Below are positions 42,101 through 50,899 of a stretch of 64,000 bases of DNA, piece by piece. The DNA lies in contig NZ_BOMN01000136.1 in assembly GCF_016862215.1 (NCBI RefSeq), forward strand, positions 1 to 64,000, given 5' to 3'. The DNA is from Winogradskya humida. GTDB lineage: Bacteria; Actinomycetota; Actinomycetes; Mycobacteriales; Micromonosporaceae. The position numbers and the translations under genes were made by a program. The notes under the pieces were generated by a model, which was not told the origin of the DNA, did no database searches, and saw only the letters and a program-made list of their open reading frames with translations. Positions within the stretch are counted from its first letter, which is position 1, and every line of letters begins with the position of its first letter.

Positions 42101-45100
42101 GCAAAAGCCGCTGCTGCGGGTCCATGGCCAGGGCCTCACGCGGACTGATCCCGAAGAACTCCGCGTCGAAGTCCCCGGCGCCGTAGAGGAACGCGCCCTG
42201 ATCCGTATAGCTCTTGCCCTGCACGTCCGGGTCCGGGTCGAACACGTCGGCGGGCCAGCCGCGGTCGGCCGGGAAGGCACCCACCGCGTCGTCGCCGGAC
42301 ACGAGCAGCCGCCAGAAATCCTCCGGCGACGCCACGCCACCGGGGAAGGCACAGCCCATGCCCACGATCACGAATCGTTCGTCGTCGGCCGGGACGATGC
42401 CGGTGAGCGGCTCCGCGGGGGTGGCGGCGGTGCTGCCGACAACTTCGCCGGTCACGAACGCGGCGAGCGCCGCCGGGGTCGGGTAGTCGAAGACCGTGGT
42501 GGCCGGCAGGCGCAGGCCCGTGGCGTCGTTCAGCCGGTTGCGCAGCTCGACCGCGGTCAGCGAGTCGAAGCCGACGTCGCGGAACGACCGGCCGGCGTCG
42601 ATGGTGCCGGGGCCGGACATGCCGAGCACCAGCGCCGCCTGATCGACGACCAGTTCCCGGACCGCGTCCTGTTGCTCCGCGGGGCTGAGGCCCGCCAGCC
42701 GTGCGGCCAGGGCCTGGCTGCCGCCGCTGGACCGGCCGGCCAGCCGCCGGGCGGAACCGTCACCGCGCCCGGCGTGCACGAGAGCCGACAGCAGGGGCGG
42801 GACGTGCGGCGCGCGGCGCAGGGCGGGCAGGTCGAGGTGGGCGGCTACGAGGAAGGAGTCGGCGGCGTCGGTGGCGGCGTCGAGCAGCGCCAGGCCCGCG
42901 GGCGTACCGATGGCTCGAAGGCCCTGGCGTGACATCCGCCCGCGGTCGGCGTCGGTGAGCTCGCCCGCCATGCCGCTCTCCCACGGCCCCCAGGCGATGG
43001 AGACGGCCGGCAGGCCCTGCCGGCGGCGGTGTACGGCGAGCGCGTCCAGGAACGTGTTCGCGGCGGCATAGTTCGCCTGACCCGCGTTGCCCGTCACGCC
43101 CGCTATCGACGAGAAGAGCGTGAAGAAGTCGAGGTCGAGTCCGCGGGTGAGCTCGTGCAGGTGCCAGGCGGCGTCGACCTTGGGCCGCATCACCCGGTCG
43201 AGCCGCTGCGCGTCCTGCGAGCCGATCACCCCGTCGTCCAGGACACCCGCGGCGTGCACCACGCCGGTCAGCGTGATCCCGTCGAGGATCGCGGCGAGCT
43301 GCCCGCGGTCGGACGCGTCACCGGCCAGCACCCGCGTCGTGACGCCCGAGGCGGCGAGGTCCGCGGCCAGAGCGGCGATCCCCTGGGCCCGGGGGCCGCG
43401 CCGGGAGAGCAGCAGTTCCTGACGTGCCTGACCGGTCGCGGCCAGGTGGCGGGCCACCGAAGCGCCCAGCGCGCCGGTCGCACCGGTGATCAGCACCGTG
43501 CCGGCCCGCTCGCGCCGGGCGGCGGCCGGAGCGGGAGCGGTGAGCACGACCTTGCCGATGTGCCGTGCCTGGCTCAGGAAGCGGAACGCCTCCGCCGCGC
43601 GGCGCACGTCCCAGCACGCCACCGGCAACGGCTTGAGCACTCCGCGGGCGAACAACGGCGACAGTGACGACAGCATCGCCGCGAGCGCGTCGGGTTCCTG
43701 CAGCAGCAGATCAAAAGCCTGGTAGGCGATCCCGTGCCGGTCCTGGACCGCACCGGCGTCGCGGATGTCGGTCTTGCCCATCTCGATGAACCGGCCGCCG
43801 GGGCGGGTCAGCCGCAGCGACGCGTCGACGAACTCGCCCGCCAGGGAGTCCAGGACGACGTCGACACCCCGCCCGCCGGTAGCGCCGCGGAAGAGCGCCT
43901 CGAACTCGGTGGTGCGCGACGACGCGAGCCGGTCCGCCCGGACGCCCAGCTCCCGCACGGTGTCCCACTTCGCCGCCGAGGCGGTGGCGAACACGTCGGC
44001 GCCCCGATGCGCGGCGAGCTGGACCGCTGCCATGCCCACACCGCCGGCCGCGGCGTGGATCAGCACCGACTCGCCCTCGGTCAGGGCGGCCAGTTCGACC
44101 AGGGCGTACCAGGCGGTCAGGTAGACCACGGGTGCCGCAGCTGCCTGTGCCATGGACCATCCGGGTGGCACCGGTGCCAGCAGCCGCGCGTCGGTGACCG
44201 CCTCGTCGGTGAACGCGGCGGTGAACAGGCCCATCACGGCGTCGCCGGGCTGCACGCCGGTGACCTGCGAGCCGACTTCGAGCACCACACCGGCGCCTTC
44301 GAGACCGAGCCGTCCCGCGTCGCCCGGATACATGCCCAGCACGTTGAGGACGTCGCGGAAGTTCACGCCGGCCGCCCGCAACGCGACCCGCACCTCACCG
44401 GCGGCGAGCGGCTGCGTGCGGTCCGCCTCGGGCGCGGTGAGGGTGAGGTGTTCGAGGGTGCCCCGGTCGCGGAAGCTCAGTTGCCAGGCGCCGTCCGGGG
44501 GAACGGTCAGCCCGGCGGTCGCCCGCGCCAGGCGGGGGATCCGCACCTGGCCCGACCGCACCGCGAATTTCGGCTCCCCGAGCGCGGCACCGGCCCGCAG
44601 CGTGTCCTCGAGGCCCTCGGCGGCCGGATCGTCGATGTCGGCGAGCAGGACGCGGCCGGTCTCCGAGTGTGCCGAGCCGACCAGGCCCCACACCGAGGCG
44701 GCGGCGACGTCGAGCGGGACGTCGGGTCCGGTGTCGACCGCACCCTGGGTCACCACGAGCAGCCGGGCGTCGGCGGGTGGGTCCTTGGCCAGCCATTCCT
44801 GGACGGCGGTCAGGACGCTCGCCGCGATGTCCCGGGCCGCACCGGCAACGAACGGGCCGGTCGCCGGTGGGACGCGCAGGATTTCGACGTCAGCCGCTGC
44901 GCCGTTGCCGGCGGCCGGGATCCAGTCGAGGCGGTACAGGTCCTCGGGTGCCGCGACGGCGGCCAGGCCGTCGGCGGAGACCGCCCGCAGCACCAGGGAT
45001 CCGGCGGTGGCGATCGGGTCGCCGGCCGCGTCGGCGAGCAGGAGGCTGACACCGTCACCGGACGCCGACGGGGCGATCCGCACCCGGGCGGTGACCGCAC

Positions 45101-48100
45101 CGGCGGCGTGCACCGTCGCATCGGTCCAGGCGAACGGCAGCATCAGCCCGTCACTCTTGATCGCCAGCCCGGCGACCTGCATCGCGGCGTCCAGCAGGGC
45201 CGGGTGCAGTCCGTAACCGGCGACCACCATGCCCTCGGGCAGGGCGACCTCGGCGAACAATTCCTCGCCACGCCGCCAGACCTCCCGGACCCCCTGGAAC
45301 GCGGGGCCGTAGGTGAGGCCTGACCGGGCGAGGTCCGGATAGAAGCCGGTGAGGTCGACCGGGTCGGCGCCGGCGGGGGGCCACACGGGGAACGCCACAT
45401 CCGGCTGAGCCGCATCCGGCCGGCCGGTCACTGCCGCCGGGGCGAGCACACCGGTCGCGTGCCGGGTCCAGTCGCCGTCGGCCGCGTCGTCGCCGGCGTA
45501 GACACCGAACGGGCGGCGACCGGCGTCGTCCGGGGCCTCGACGACGACCTGGACGCGGGTGCCCGCACCGGGTGCCAGGATCAGCGGGGTCTCGATGAGG
45601 AGCTCGGCGATGCCAGGGCAGCCGGTCTGGTCGCCGGCGCGGACGGCCATGTCGAGCAGTGCGGCGGCCGGCAGAACGACGTGCCCGGCGACGGTGTGGT
45701 CGGCCAGCCACGGGTGTCCGGCGAGGCTCAGCCGGCCGGTCAGCAGGTGGACGCCCGTCGTCGGCAGGTCGATGGTGGCGCTCAGCAGCGGGTGGTAGGT
45801 CGGGAACTGCCCGAGACCGGTCGCGTCGAGCAGCCCCGCGCTGTACGGCAGCCAGTACCGCTCGCGCTGGAACGCGTAACCCGGCAGGCCGACCCGCCGG
45901 AACGGTCCCGCGCTGCCCGCTTCGTGAATACGCGCCCAGTCGACGGCATGGCCCTGGCCGTGCATCCGGGCGAGGGCGGTCAGCAGCGTACGGACCTCGT
46001 CCCGGCCGCGCCGCTGGGCGGCGAACCAGTGCTCGGGGTGGCCGGTGGTGGCGGTCTGCGGGCCCAGGCCGGACAGCACCCCGTCCGGTCCGATCTCGAG
46101 GAACGTGTGGATGCCGGTCTCGCGCAGGGCCTGCACGGCATCGGCGAAGCGGACCGCGTCGCGGACGTGCCCGACCCAGTAGGCGGGATCGGTGACCTCG
46201 GCGGTGACGGGTTGCCCGGTGCGGGCGGAGACCATGCTGAGCTGCGGTTCCCGGTAGCTGACGGCGGCGACCACGCGGGCGAACTCGTCGAGCATCGGGT
46301 CCATCAGCGGCGAATGGAACGCGTGCGAGACCTGCAGCCGCCGGGTGCGCGCACCGGTCGCGGCGAGCTCCCGGGCGACGGCTTCGACGTCGTCCTCGGC
46401 GCCGGAGACGACCACGGCGCGGGGTCCGTTGACGGCGGCGATGGCGGCTCGGGGCCGCCCGGCCAGCGCGGCGGTGACAGCATCCTCGCCGGCCTCGACG
46501 GCGACCATGGCACCGCCGGTGGGGAGTTGCTGCATGAGCCGGCCCCGGGCGGCGACGACCGCGCAGGCGTCCCCGAGGGACCAGACCCCGGCCACGTGGG
46601 CGGCGGCCAGTTCCCCGATGGAGTGCCCGGCGACCGCGGCCGGGGTGAGGTTCCACGATTCGAGCAGGCGGTACAGCGCGACCTCGACCGCGAACAGGGC
46701 GGACTGGGCCCACACCGTCTCGCCGATCTGCCCGCCGCCGATCCATTCCGGACGACCTTCACCGCGTACCACCGCGGCAACCGAACCGTCCAGATGCTCG
46801 TCCAGCCCGGCGCAGACCGCGTCGAACGCCTCAGCGAACACCGGGTACGCGTCGTAAAGTTGCTGTCCCATGCCGAGGCGCTGGGCGCCCTGACCGGTGA
46901 ACACGAAGCCGACCTTGCCGGGCTTGCCGGCGATCCCGGTGACGACCGAGGGTGTCTCGCGGGCATCAGCGAGCGCGTCGAGCCCGGCGAGGAGTTCAGC
47001 CTGGTCGGCGCCCACGATCGTGGCTCGGTGGTCCAGCGCCGCGCGGGTGGTGGCCAGCGACCAGCCGATGTCCGCGGTACCGGTGTCCGGGTGGTTCCGG
47101 ATGAAGTCGGCCAGCTGTCGCGCCTGCCCGGTCAGTCCCTCCGCCGAGCGGCCCGACACCGTCCAGGGCACGATCCGCGGCTCGGTGCCGGAAGCCTCGA
47201 CGGGTGTTTCCGGGGGTGCCTGCTCGATGATGACGTGCGCGTTGGTCCCCGAGAAACCGAACGACGAGATCCCGGCCCGGCGGGGGTGATCGCTGTCCGG
47301 CCAGGGCGTGGTTTCGGTGACCAGACGTACGTTTCCGGCGTCCCAGTCGATGTGACTCGACGGCGCGTCCACATGCAACGTCGCCGGAACAACACCGTGC
47401 CGCATCGCCGCGACCATCTTGATGATGCCCGCAACACCCGCAGCCGCCTGGGTGTGCCCGATGTTCGACTTCACCGACCCCAAAAGCACCGGCTCGTCCT
47501 CCGGCCGAGCCTGACCATAGGTCGCCAGCAACGCCTGCGCCTCGATCGGGTCACCGAGCCGTGTGCCGGTGCCGTGTCCTTCGACCACGTCGACGCCGTC
47601 CGCACCGATCCCCGCACTGGCCAACGCCGACCGGATCACCCGCTGCTGCGCTGGACCGTTCGGCGCCGTCAAACCGTTCGACGCGCCGTCCTGGTTCATC
47701 GCGGTGCCGGCGACCACGGCGAGGATGGTATGGCCGTTACGGCGGGCGTCGGAGAGACGCTCGACCACGAGTACGCCGACGCCCTCACCCCAGCCCGTAC
47801 CGTCAGCAGCGTCCGCGTACGCCTTACAACGACCGTCAGCGGCGAGACCACGCTGACGGGAGAAGTCCACAAAGGTGCCCGGCGTCGACATCACCGTCAC
47901 ACCACCGGCGAGCGCCAGATCCGACTCACCACTACGCAGCGACTGGCAGGCGAGATGCAGCGCCACCAGGGACGACGAGCACGCCGTGTCGATCGTGACC
48001 GCGGGACCCTCGAGGCCCAGCGCGTACGCGACGCGACCCGATGCCACACCGCCGGAGCCACCCGTACCCATGTAGCCCTCGGCGTCGGGTGACGTGGTGC

Positions 48101-48590
48101 CGTACTGAAGATAGTCGTGGTAGATCAGGCCGGCGAAGACACCGGTGGCCGAACCCCGCAGCTTTTCCGGGTCGATCCCCGCGTCCTCCAGGGCCTGCCA
48201 GGACGTCTCCAGCAAAAGCCGCTGCTGCGGGTCCATGGCCAGGGCCTCACGCGGGCTGATCCCGAAGAACTCCGCGTCGAAATCCCCCGCGCCGTAGAGA
48301 AATCCGCCCTGATCGGTGTAGCTCTTGCCGGACAGCTCGGGGTCCGGGTCGAACACGTCGGCGGGCCAGCCCCGATCCGTCGGGAAAGGGCCCACCGCGT
48401 CGTCGCCGGACACGAGCAACCGCCAGAAGTCCTCCGGCGACGCCACGCCACCGGGGAAGGCGCAGCCCATGCCGACGATCGCCATCGGCTCCTGCCGCTG
48501 GTCCTCCAGCTCACGCAGGCGTTCACGGGTCTGGTGCAGATCGGTGGTGACCCGCTTCAGATAGTCACGAAGTTTGTCTTCGTTCGCCAT
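36141..48590 (-). CDS. Modular type I PKS-D, two modules
   Basis: 4149 residues. Order with approximate positions: N-terminal coiled-coil docking segment (48590-48495). Module 1 is KS (48494-47190, Cys in DTACSSSL), AT (46925-45900; GHSIGE and HAFH, malonyl type), DH (HTVAGHVVLP; LLDAAMQ), ER (GGVGMAAVQLA), KR (VLDDGVI, B-type; NYAAANTF) and ACP (GFDSL near 42567). Module 2 is KS (42370-41090), AT (GHSIGE, HAFH, malonyl), DH, ER (GGVGLAAVQLA), KR (VLDDGVL; SYAAANTF) and ACP (GFDSL near 36505). A C-terminal class-1 docking domain ends DDEIFDLIDKELGI. Module 1 should give a fully reduced C2 unit. DH of module 2 is damaged (YGPxFQ segment deleted, Asp to Glu), so a beta-hydroxyl is expected there and its ER would have no substrate. 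Confidence 0.95.
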   Translation of the reverse strand: MANEDKLRDYLKRVTTDLHQTRERLRELEDQRQEPMAIVGMGCAFPGGVASPEDFWRLLVSGDDAVGPFPTDRGWPADVFDPDPELSGKSYTDQGGFLYGAGDFDAEFFGISPREALAMDPQQRLLLETSWQALEDAGIDPEKLRGSATGVFAGLIYHDYLQYGTTSPDAEGYMGTGGSGGVASGRVAYALGLEGPAVTIDTACSSSLVALHLACQSLRSGESDLALAGGVTVMSTPGTFVDFSRQRGLAADGRCKAYADAADGTGWGEGVGVLVVERLSDARRNGHTILAVVAGTAMNQDGASNGLTAPNGPAQQRVIRSALASAGIGADGVDVVEGHGTGTRLGDPIEAQALLATYGQARPEDEPVLLGSVKSNIGHTQAAAGVAGIIKMVAAMRHGVVPATLHVDAPSSHIDWDAGNVRLVTETTPWPDSDHPRRAGISSFGFSGTNAHVIIEQAPPETPVEASGTEPRIVPWTVSGRSAEGLTGQARQLADFIRNHPDTGTADIGWSLATTRAALDHRATIVGADQAELLAGLDALADARETPSVVTGIAGKPGKVGFVFTGQGAQRLGMGQQLYDAYPVFAEAFDAVCAGLDEHLDGSVAAVVRGEGRPEWIGGGQIGETVWAQSALFAVEVALYRLLESWNLTPAAVAGHSIGELAAAHVAGVWSLGDACAVVAARGRLMQQLPTGGAMVAVEAGEDAVTAALAGRPRAAIAAVNGPRAVVVSGAEDDVEAVARELAATGARTRRLQVSHAFHSPLMDPMLDEFARVVAAVSYREPQLSMVSARTGQPVTAEVTDPAYWVGHVRDAVRFADAVQALRETGIHTFLEIGPDGVLSGLGPQTATTGHPEHWFAAQRRGRDEVRTLLTALARMHGQGHAVDWARIHEAGSAGPFRRVGLPGYAFQRERYWLPYSAGLLDATGLGQFPTYHPLLSATIDLPTTGVHLLTGRLSLAGHPWLADHTVAGHVVLPAAALLDMAVRAGDQTGCPGIAELLIETPLILAPGAGTRVQVVVEAPDDAGRRPFGVYAGDDAADGDWTRHATGVLAPAAVTGRPDAAQPDVAFPVWPPAGADPVDLTGFYPDLARSGLTYGPAFQGVREVWRRGEELFAEVALPEGMVVAGYGLHPALLDAAMQVAGLAIKSDGLMLPFAWTDATVHAAGAVTARVRIAPSASGDGVSLLLADAAGDPIATAGSLVLRAVSADGLAAVAAPEDLYRLDWIPAAGNGAAADVEILRVPPATGPFVAGAARDIAASVLTAVQEWLAKDPPADARLLVVTQGAVDTGPDVPLDVAAASVWGLVGSAHSETGRVLLADIDDPAAEGLEDTLRAGAALGEPKFAVRSGQVRIPRLARATAGLTVPPDGAWQLSFRDRGTLEHLTLTAPEADRTQPLAAGEVRVALRAAGVNFRDVLNVLGMYPGDAGRLGLEGAGVVLEVGSQVTGVQPGDAVMGLFTAAFTDEAVTDARLLAPVPPGWSMAQAAAAPVVYLTAWYALVELAALTEGESVLIHAAAGGVGMAAVQLAAHRGADVFATASAAKWDTVRELGVRADRLASSRTTEFEALFRGATGGRGVDVVLDSLAGEFVDASLRLTRPGGRFIEMGKTDIRDAGAVQDRHGIAYQAFDLLLQEPDALAAMLSSLSPLFARGVLKPLPVACWDVRRAAEAFRFLSQARHIGKVVLTAPAPAAARRERAGTVLITGATGALGASVARHLAATGQARQELLLSRRGPRAQGIAALAADLAASGVTTRVLAGDASDRGQLAAILDGITLTGVVHAAGVLDDGVIGSQDAQRLDRVMRPKVDAAWHLHELTRGLDLDFFTLFSSIAGVTGNAGQANYAAANTFLDALAVHRRRQGLPAVSIAWGPWESGMAGELTDADRGRMSRQGLRAIGTPAGLALLDAATDAADSFLVAAHLDLPALRRAPHVPPLLSALVHAGRGDGSARRLAGRSSGGSQALAARLAGLSPAEQQDAVRELVVDQAALVLGMSGPGTIDAGRSFRDVGFDSLTAVELRNRLNDATGLRLPATTVFDYPTPAALAAFVTGEVVGSTAATPAEPLTGIVPADDERFVIVGMGCAFPGGVASPEDFWRLLVSGDDAVGAFPADRGWPADVFDPDPDVQGKSYTDQGAFLYGAGDFDAEFFGISPREALAMDPQQRLLLETSWQALEDAGIDPMTLRGSSTGVFAGLIYHDYLQYGGAPQDAEGYLGTGGSGGVASGRVAYALGLEGPAITVDTACSSSLVALHLACQSLRSGESDLALAGGVTVMSTPGTFVDFSRQRGLAADGRCKAYADAADGTGWGEGVGVLVVERLSDARRNGHTILAVVAGTAMNQDGASNGLTAPNGPAQQRVIRSALASAGIGADGVDVVEGHGTGTRLGDPIEAQALLATYGQARPEDEPVLLGSVKSNIGHTQAAAGVAGIIKMVAAMRHGVIPATLHVDAPSSHIDWDAGNVRLVTETTPWPDSDRPRRAGISSFGFSGTNAHVIIEQAPPEPADEIPDTEPRIVPWVVSGRSPEALTAQAGRLAQFVADLPGATPAEIGRSLATTRAALEHRAVVLGADRDELLAGLAALAEGREAAGVVTSAAPAGKVGFVFTGQGAQRLGMGQQLYDAYPVFAEAFDAVCAGLDEHLDGSVAAVVRGEGRPEWIGGGQIDETVWAQSALFAVEVAMYRLLTSWGITPQVVAGHSIGELAAAHVAGVWSLEDACAVVAARGRLMQELPAGGAMVAVQAGEDQVTAALAGHPLAAIAAVNAPDAVVVSGAEDDVEAVAAELAATGARTRRLRVSHAFHSPLMDPMLDRFAAVVAAVSYREPRLTMVSALTGRVVTSEVTDPAYWVGHVRDAVRFADAAVAMREHGVHTFVEIGPDGILSAMGPQTRTDPAETWLAAARRGRDEVTTLLTTAARLHVRGRTVDWAQPLGAGGTRRVALPTYAFQRQHYWLPAGSTLTDATGLGQTATHHPLLGATVELPGTGTVALTGRLSLAGQPWLGDHVISGHTVLPGAALVDMVLRAGDETGCPYLEDLVIETPVVLPARGAIQLQVSVGEADPAGRREVTVFTRTPEAPWTSQATGTLAPSGPGDSLDAGDTHWPPAGAEAIDQAQPAWRRGDEVFAELALPERTDVAGFGIHPALLEAALHVTETDAFPLRWTGVAVHATGATTARARITPAADGDGVSVVLTDTAGGLIATVASVALAPIPAGSLDRSTGPDREALFGVEWIPAEVAAEPAEAGRRWAVLGDDLDLAVPGAARYDTVAGLLAAVRAGAQVPDVLAVCVPGTDAGDVAQTARLAVGRVLDVVREWLAADVLSGSRLVVVTQRAVDAEPGTDVWLAGAGVTGLVRTAASEHPERVVLADVDSPAGAGVLVLAAAALQEPEFAIRHGQVRIPRLARPAQHVLSTPEGQQWRLESSGTGTVEGLTMANAEDAARPLAAGEVRIAVRAAGVNFRDVLSVLGQYPGDAGPLGLEGAGTVLETGPGVTTPAVGDTVLGLFQGAFGPVAVADARLVRPVPQGWTTAEAAAAPVAFLTAYHALVELADLQPGERVLIHAAAGGVGLAAVQLARRLGAEVYATASPSKWPALRELGVAAANLASSRTTEFAGQFAPGFDVVLNSLTGEILDASLRLTRAGGRFIEIGKTDVRDAGEIQQRYGITYRATDLLRQDPEAIAATFTRVLELNPGPLPVACWDVRRAVDAFRFLGQARQVGKVVLTIPPVPRAGTVVVTGASGALGALVARHLAVTGQTTRQWLLSRRGADAPGAAVLAADVARSGTSVHLRACDVAEPGELAAVLAGVPLTGVVHAAGVLDDGVLASVTEERVRRVLRPKVDAAWHLHRLTRHLALDTFTMFSSIAGVTGNAGQASYAAANTFLDALVAYRRGLGLAGVSVAWGPWQNGMAGGLSDTERQRLDRQGLRPLPAADGLALLDIAARRPESLLVAARIDLRALRRPGVTGTALMSGLVRPGRRAAGRPAAQDGKETANRLAALPELERRKEVRTLILTQAALVLGLPGPAAVDPGRYFRQLGFDSLTALELRNRISDAVGLRLPAALVFDYPTPADLAEYLDEKIAEQEVDYRPVLRELDRLESLLSVLARRRGRKMQIITRLESIVEEFRTDSADDAPSDEDIEAATDDEIFDLIDKELGI
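40130..42360. repeat. Direct repeat, KS-AT of PKS-D module 2
   Basis: The KS and much of the AT coding sequence is nearly identical to 46240-48470 (offset about 6.11 kb, differing by whole codons). Long stretches around the KS active site match base for base. Boundaries are approximate. Confidence 0.8.
46240..48470. repeat. Direct repeat, KS-AT of PKS-D module 1
   Basis: Partner of the repeat at 40130-42360. The similarity exceeds that to the KS domains of PKS-C, which points to recent module duplication or gene conversion inside PKS-D. Confidence 0.8.
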
Positions 48591-48673
48591 CCGGGAACGC
48601 CTTCCTGGTCACGCGCTGCCACCCGGACGACCACGGGGGCTTCCGGGCGGCAGCGCACATCGAGCGGAGGTGC

Positions 48674-49777
48674 TCAGGCCACGCCGTTGACGCGCAGGGC
48701 CAGATCGGCGGCCAGTTCGGGCGAACTGACCTGCATGGTGGTGGCGCCGTCACGCCGCTCCGGCACCAGGTGCAGGCGCTGGACGCGGTCGTCGGCCAGC
48801 GGGTCGAGCCCGCCGACGCAGTCGCAGGGGTCGCCGGTGAACCCGGCGAACCGGTAGGCGATGTCCATCATCCGGTTGCGGTCGGTCGGCTTGAAATCCG
48901 CGACCAGGTGCGCGCCGGCCTGCGCGGCCTGGTCGATCAGCCAGTTCAGCAGCACCGAACCGGCGCCGAACGTCACCACCCGGCACGAGGTGGCGAGCAG
49001 CTTGAGGTTCCACACGTCGCGGTGGCAACCCAGCAGCAGCACGCCGACCGCCCCGTGCGGGCCGAACTTGTCGGTGAGCGTGACGGTGAGGACCTCGTGC
49101 CCGGGGTCGGCCAGGAGCTCACGCAGCGTCGCGTCGGAGTAGTGCACCCCGGTCGCGTTCATCTGGCTGGTCCGCAGCGTCAGTTCCTCGACCCGGGACA
49201 GGTCGTCCTCGTCGGCCCGTTTGATCGCCATGACGAGGTCCAGGCTGCGCAGGAAATCCTCGTCGGCGCCCTTGAAGTTGTCCTTCTCGGCGTCGCGGCG
49301 GAAACCGGCCTGGTACATCTCGCGGCGCCGCCGGGCGTCGACGGTCACGACCTCCGGGCTGAACTCGGGCAGGCCGGTCAGCGAGGTCGCCTGATCGAAC
49401 GCGTAGCAGCGCACCTCGGGCAGGTGGTAGTTCACCTCGGCGCGCTCGGTGGGCAGGTCGTCGATGAACGCGATCGTGCTCAGCGCGAAGTTGAGCCGCT
49501 CGGCGATCGTCGTGACCGCGTCGGATTTCGGGCCCCAGCTGATCTGCGGGTGCACGAAGTACTCGGCCAGGCCCAGCTTCTCCAGGTGCCCCCAGGCCAG
49601 GTCGAAATCGTTCTTGCTGGCGACCGACTGCAGGACACCGCGGGCATCGAGCTCGATGACCGCCTCCCGGATCCCGGGCAGCAGCTCGACCGAGGGGTCC
49701 TCGGACAGCGTGCCGTTCCAGACCGTGTTGTCGAGGTCCCACACCAGGCATTTGACGATGGTCGGTTTATCCGCCAC
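48674..49777 (-). CDS. fkbH: FkbH-like HAD-superfamily glyceryl transferase
   Basis: A 367-residue FkbH homologue. It dephosphorylates 1,3-bisphosphoglycerate and loads the glyceryl group on a discrete ACP, the first step to hydroxymalonyl- or methoxymalonyl-ACP. The HAD motif DLDNTVWNGTL is at residue 14, motif II/III regions include SVASKND and FIDDLPTERAEV. The Cys of ATSCRVVTFG near residue 290 matches the conserved Cys of the acyl-transfer half. GTG start at 49777 with GGGAG 6 nt upstream. Followed by PKS-D after an 83-bp gap; preceded by the ACAD gene. The neighbouring FkbI-, FkbJ- and FkbK-like genes make the pathway assignment firm. Confidence 0.93.
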   Translation of the reverse strand: MADKPTIVKCLVWDLDNTVWNGTLSEDPSVELLPGIREAVIELDARGVLQSVASKNDFDLAWGHLEKLGLAEYFVHPQISWGPKSDAVTTIAERLNFALSTIAFIDDLPTERAEVNYHLPEVRCYAFDQATSLTGLPEFSPEVVTVDARRRREMYQAGFRRDAEKDNFKGADEDFLRSLDLVMAIKRADEDDLSRVEELTLRTSQMNATGVHYSDATLRELLADPGHEVLTVTLTDKFGPHGAVGVLLLGCHRDVWNLKLLATSCRVVTFGAGSVLLNWLIDQAAQAGAHLVADFKPTDRNRMMDIAYRFAGFTGDPCDCVGGLDPLADDRVQRLHLVPERRDGATTMQVSSPELAADLALRVNGVA

Positions 49778-49789
49778 AGGGTTCTCCCG

Positions 49790-50899
49790 TCATCCCGTGA
49801 TGGACAGCGCGTGCTCGGCCAGGATGAGCTGGCAGATCTCGTTGCTGCCCTCAATGAGCTCCATGAGCTTCGCGTCGCGATACGCCCGGGCCACCACGTG
49901 CCCGTCCTGGGCACCGGCCGACCCGAGCAGTTGCACGGCCGTGGCCGCGCTGCCGGCGGCGTGCCCGGCGCTGGTGTGCTTGGCCAGGACCGCCATGACG
50001 GCCATGTCCGGTGACCCGGAATCCCACGAGCGGCTCGCGTGTTCGCAGATCCGGGTCGACGTCTGTTCGGCGATGAGCAGCTCGGCCAGGTGCCGCCGGA
50101 CGAGCTGGTGCTCGGCGAGCGCCACCCCGCCCTGGGTCCGGTTCCTGGTGTGCGTGCCCGCGGCCTGCAGACAGGCCCGGATGATGCCGGCACAGCCCCA
50201 GGCGATGGACATCCGGCCGTACGACAGGGCCGTGGTGAACAGCATCGGCAGGGACTGTCCCCCGCCGCCCAGCACGGCCGACGCGGGGAGCCGGATGCCG
50301 GTGAAGCGGACGTTCGCGTGCCCGGCGGCCCGGCAGCCCATCGGATCGGCCACCAGGTCGATCTCCAGGCCCGGCGAGTCCACCGGGATCATGGCCGCCG
50401 CGGCGGCGTCACCGTTGCGGCCCAGGATCAGCAGGTAGTCGGCGTAGCGGGCGCCGGTGAGCCACTTCTTCTCGCCGTTGACGACGAACCCGTCGCCGTC
50501 CGGCTCGATGCTGGTCTCCATCGAGGACAGGTCACTGCCGGCGCCCGGCTCGCTGAACCCGACCCCGGCCAGCTTCCCGCTGGTCAGCTCCGCGAGGTAG
50601 TGCCGGCGCTGGGCGCGGTCACCGAACCGCTGGACGGTGTACGCCACGATGCCCTGCGACGTCATGATGCTGCGCAGGGAGCTGTCGAGGCTGCCGGCGT
50701 ACGCCGTGAATTCGCCGTTGTCCTGGCTGGTCGCCCCGAGCCCGCCGAACGAGGCCGGGACCTGCGCGCACAGCAGCCCGCGGGCGCCGGCCTTGTGGAG
50801 CAGATCGAGCGGCAACTCCCCCGCCAGGTCCCAGGCACCCGCCCGGTCGCCGATGAGCTCGCCGAGGAAGGCGCGCTCGTCGGCGAGTGGCTCAGGCAT
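49790..50899 (-). CDS. fkbI: FkbI-like acyl-ACP dehydrogenase
   Basis: A 369-residue acyl-CoA-dehydrogenase-fold flavoprotein. It shows GVGFSEPGAGSDLSSMET and VNGEKKWLTGARYADYL (FAD and substrate contacts), AWGCAGIIRACL, and the end ELIEGSNEICQLILAEHAL, with the region equivalent to the EGTxxI motif. In methoxymalonyl-ACP pathways FkbI oxidises the alpha-hydroxy aldehyde-level intermediate on the ACP together with FkbK. The start overlaps the ACP gene by 8 nt. Distinct from the unrelated flavin oxidoreductase at 15122. Confidence 0.9.
   Translation of the reverse strand: MPEPLADERAFLGELIGDRAGAWDLAGELPLDLLHKAGARGLLCAQVPASFGGLGATSQDNGEFTAYAGSLDSSLRSIMTSQGIVAYTVQRFGDRAQRRHYLAELTSGKLAGVGFSEPGAGSDLSSMETSIEPDGDGFVVNGEKKWLTGARYADYLLILGRNGDAAAAAMIPVDSPGLEIDLVADPMGCRAAGHANVRFTGIRLPASAVLGGGGQSLPMLFTTALSYGRMSIAWGCAGIIRACLQAAGTHTRNRTQGGVALAEHQLVRRHLAELLIAEQTSTRICEHASRSWDSGSPDMAVMAVLAKHTSAGHAAGSAATAVQLLGSAGAQDGHVVARAYRDAKLMELIEGSNEICQLILAEHALSITG

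Noticed and set aside
48674-49777. FkbH-like protein as part of a tetronate (glyceryl) pathway
   Set aside because: The adjacent dehydrogenase pair (FkbI- and FkbK-like) and the lack of a tetronate-type KSIII gene point to hydroxymalonyl-ACP instead.
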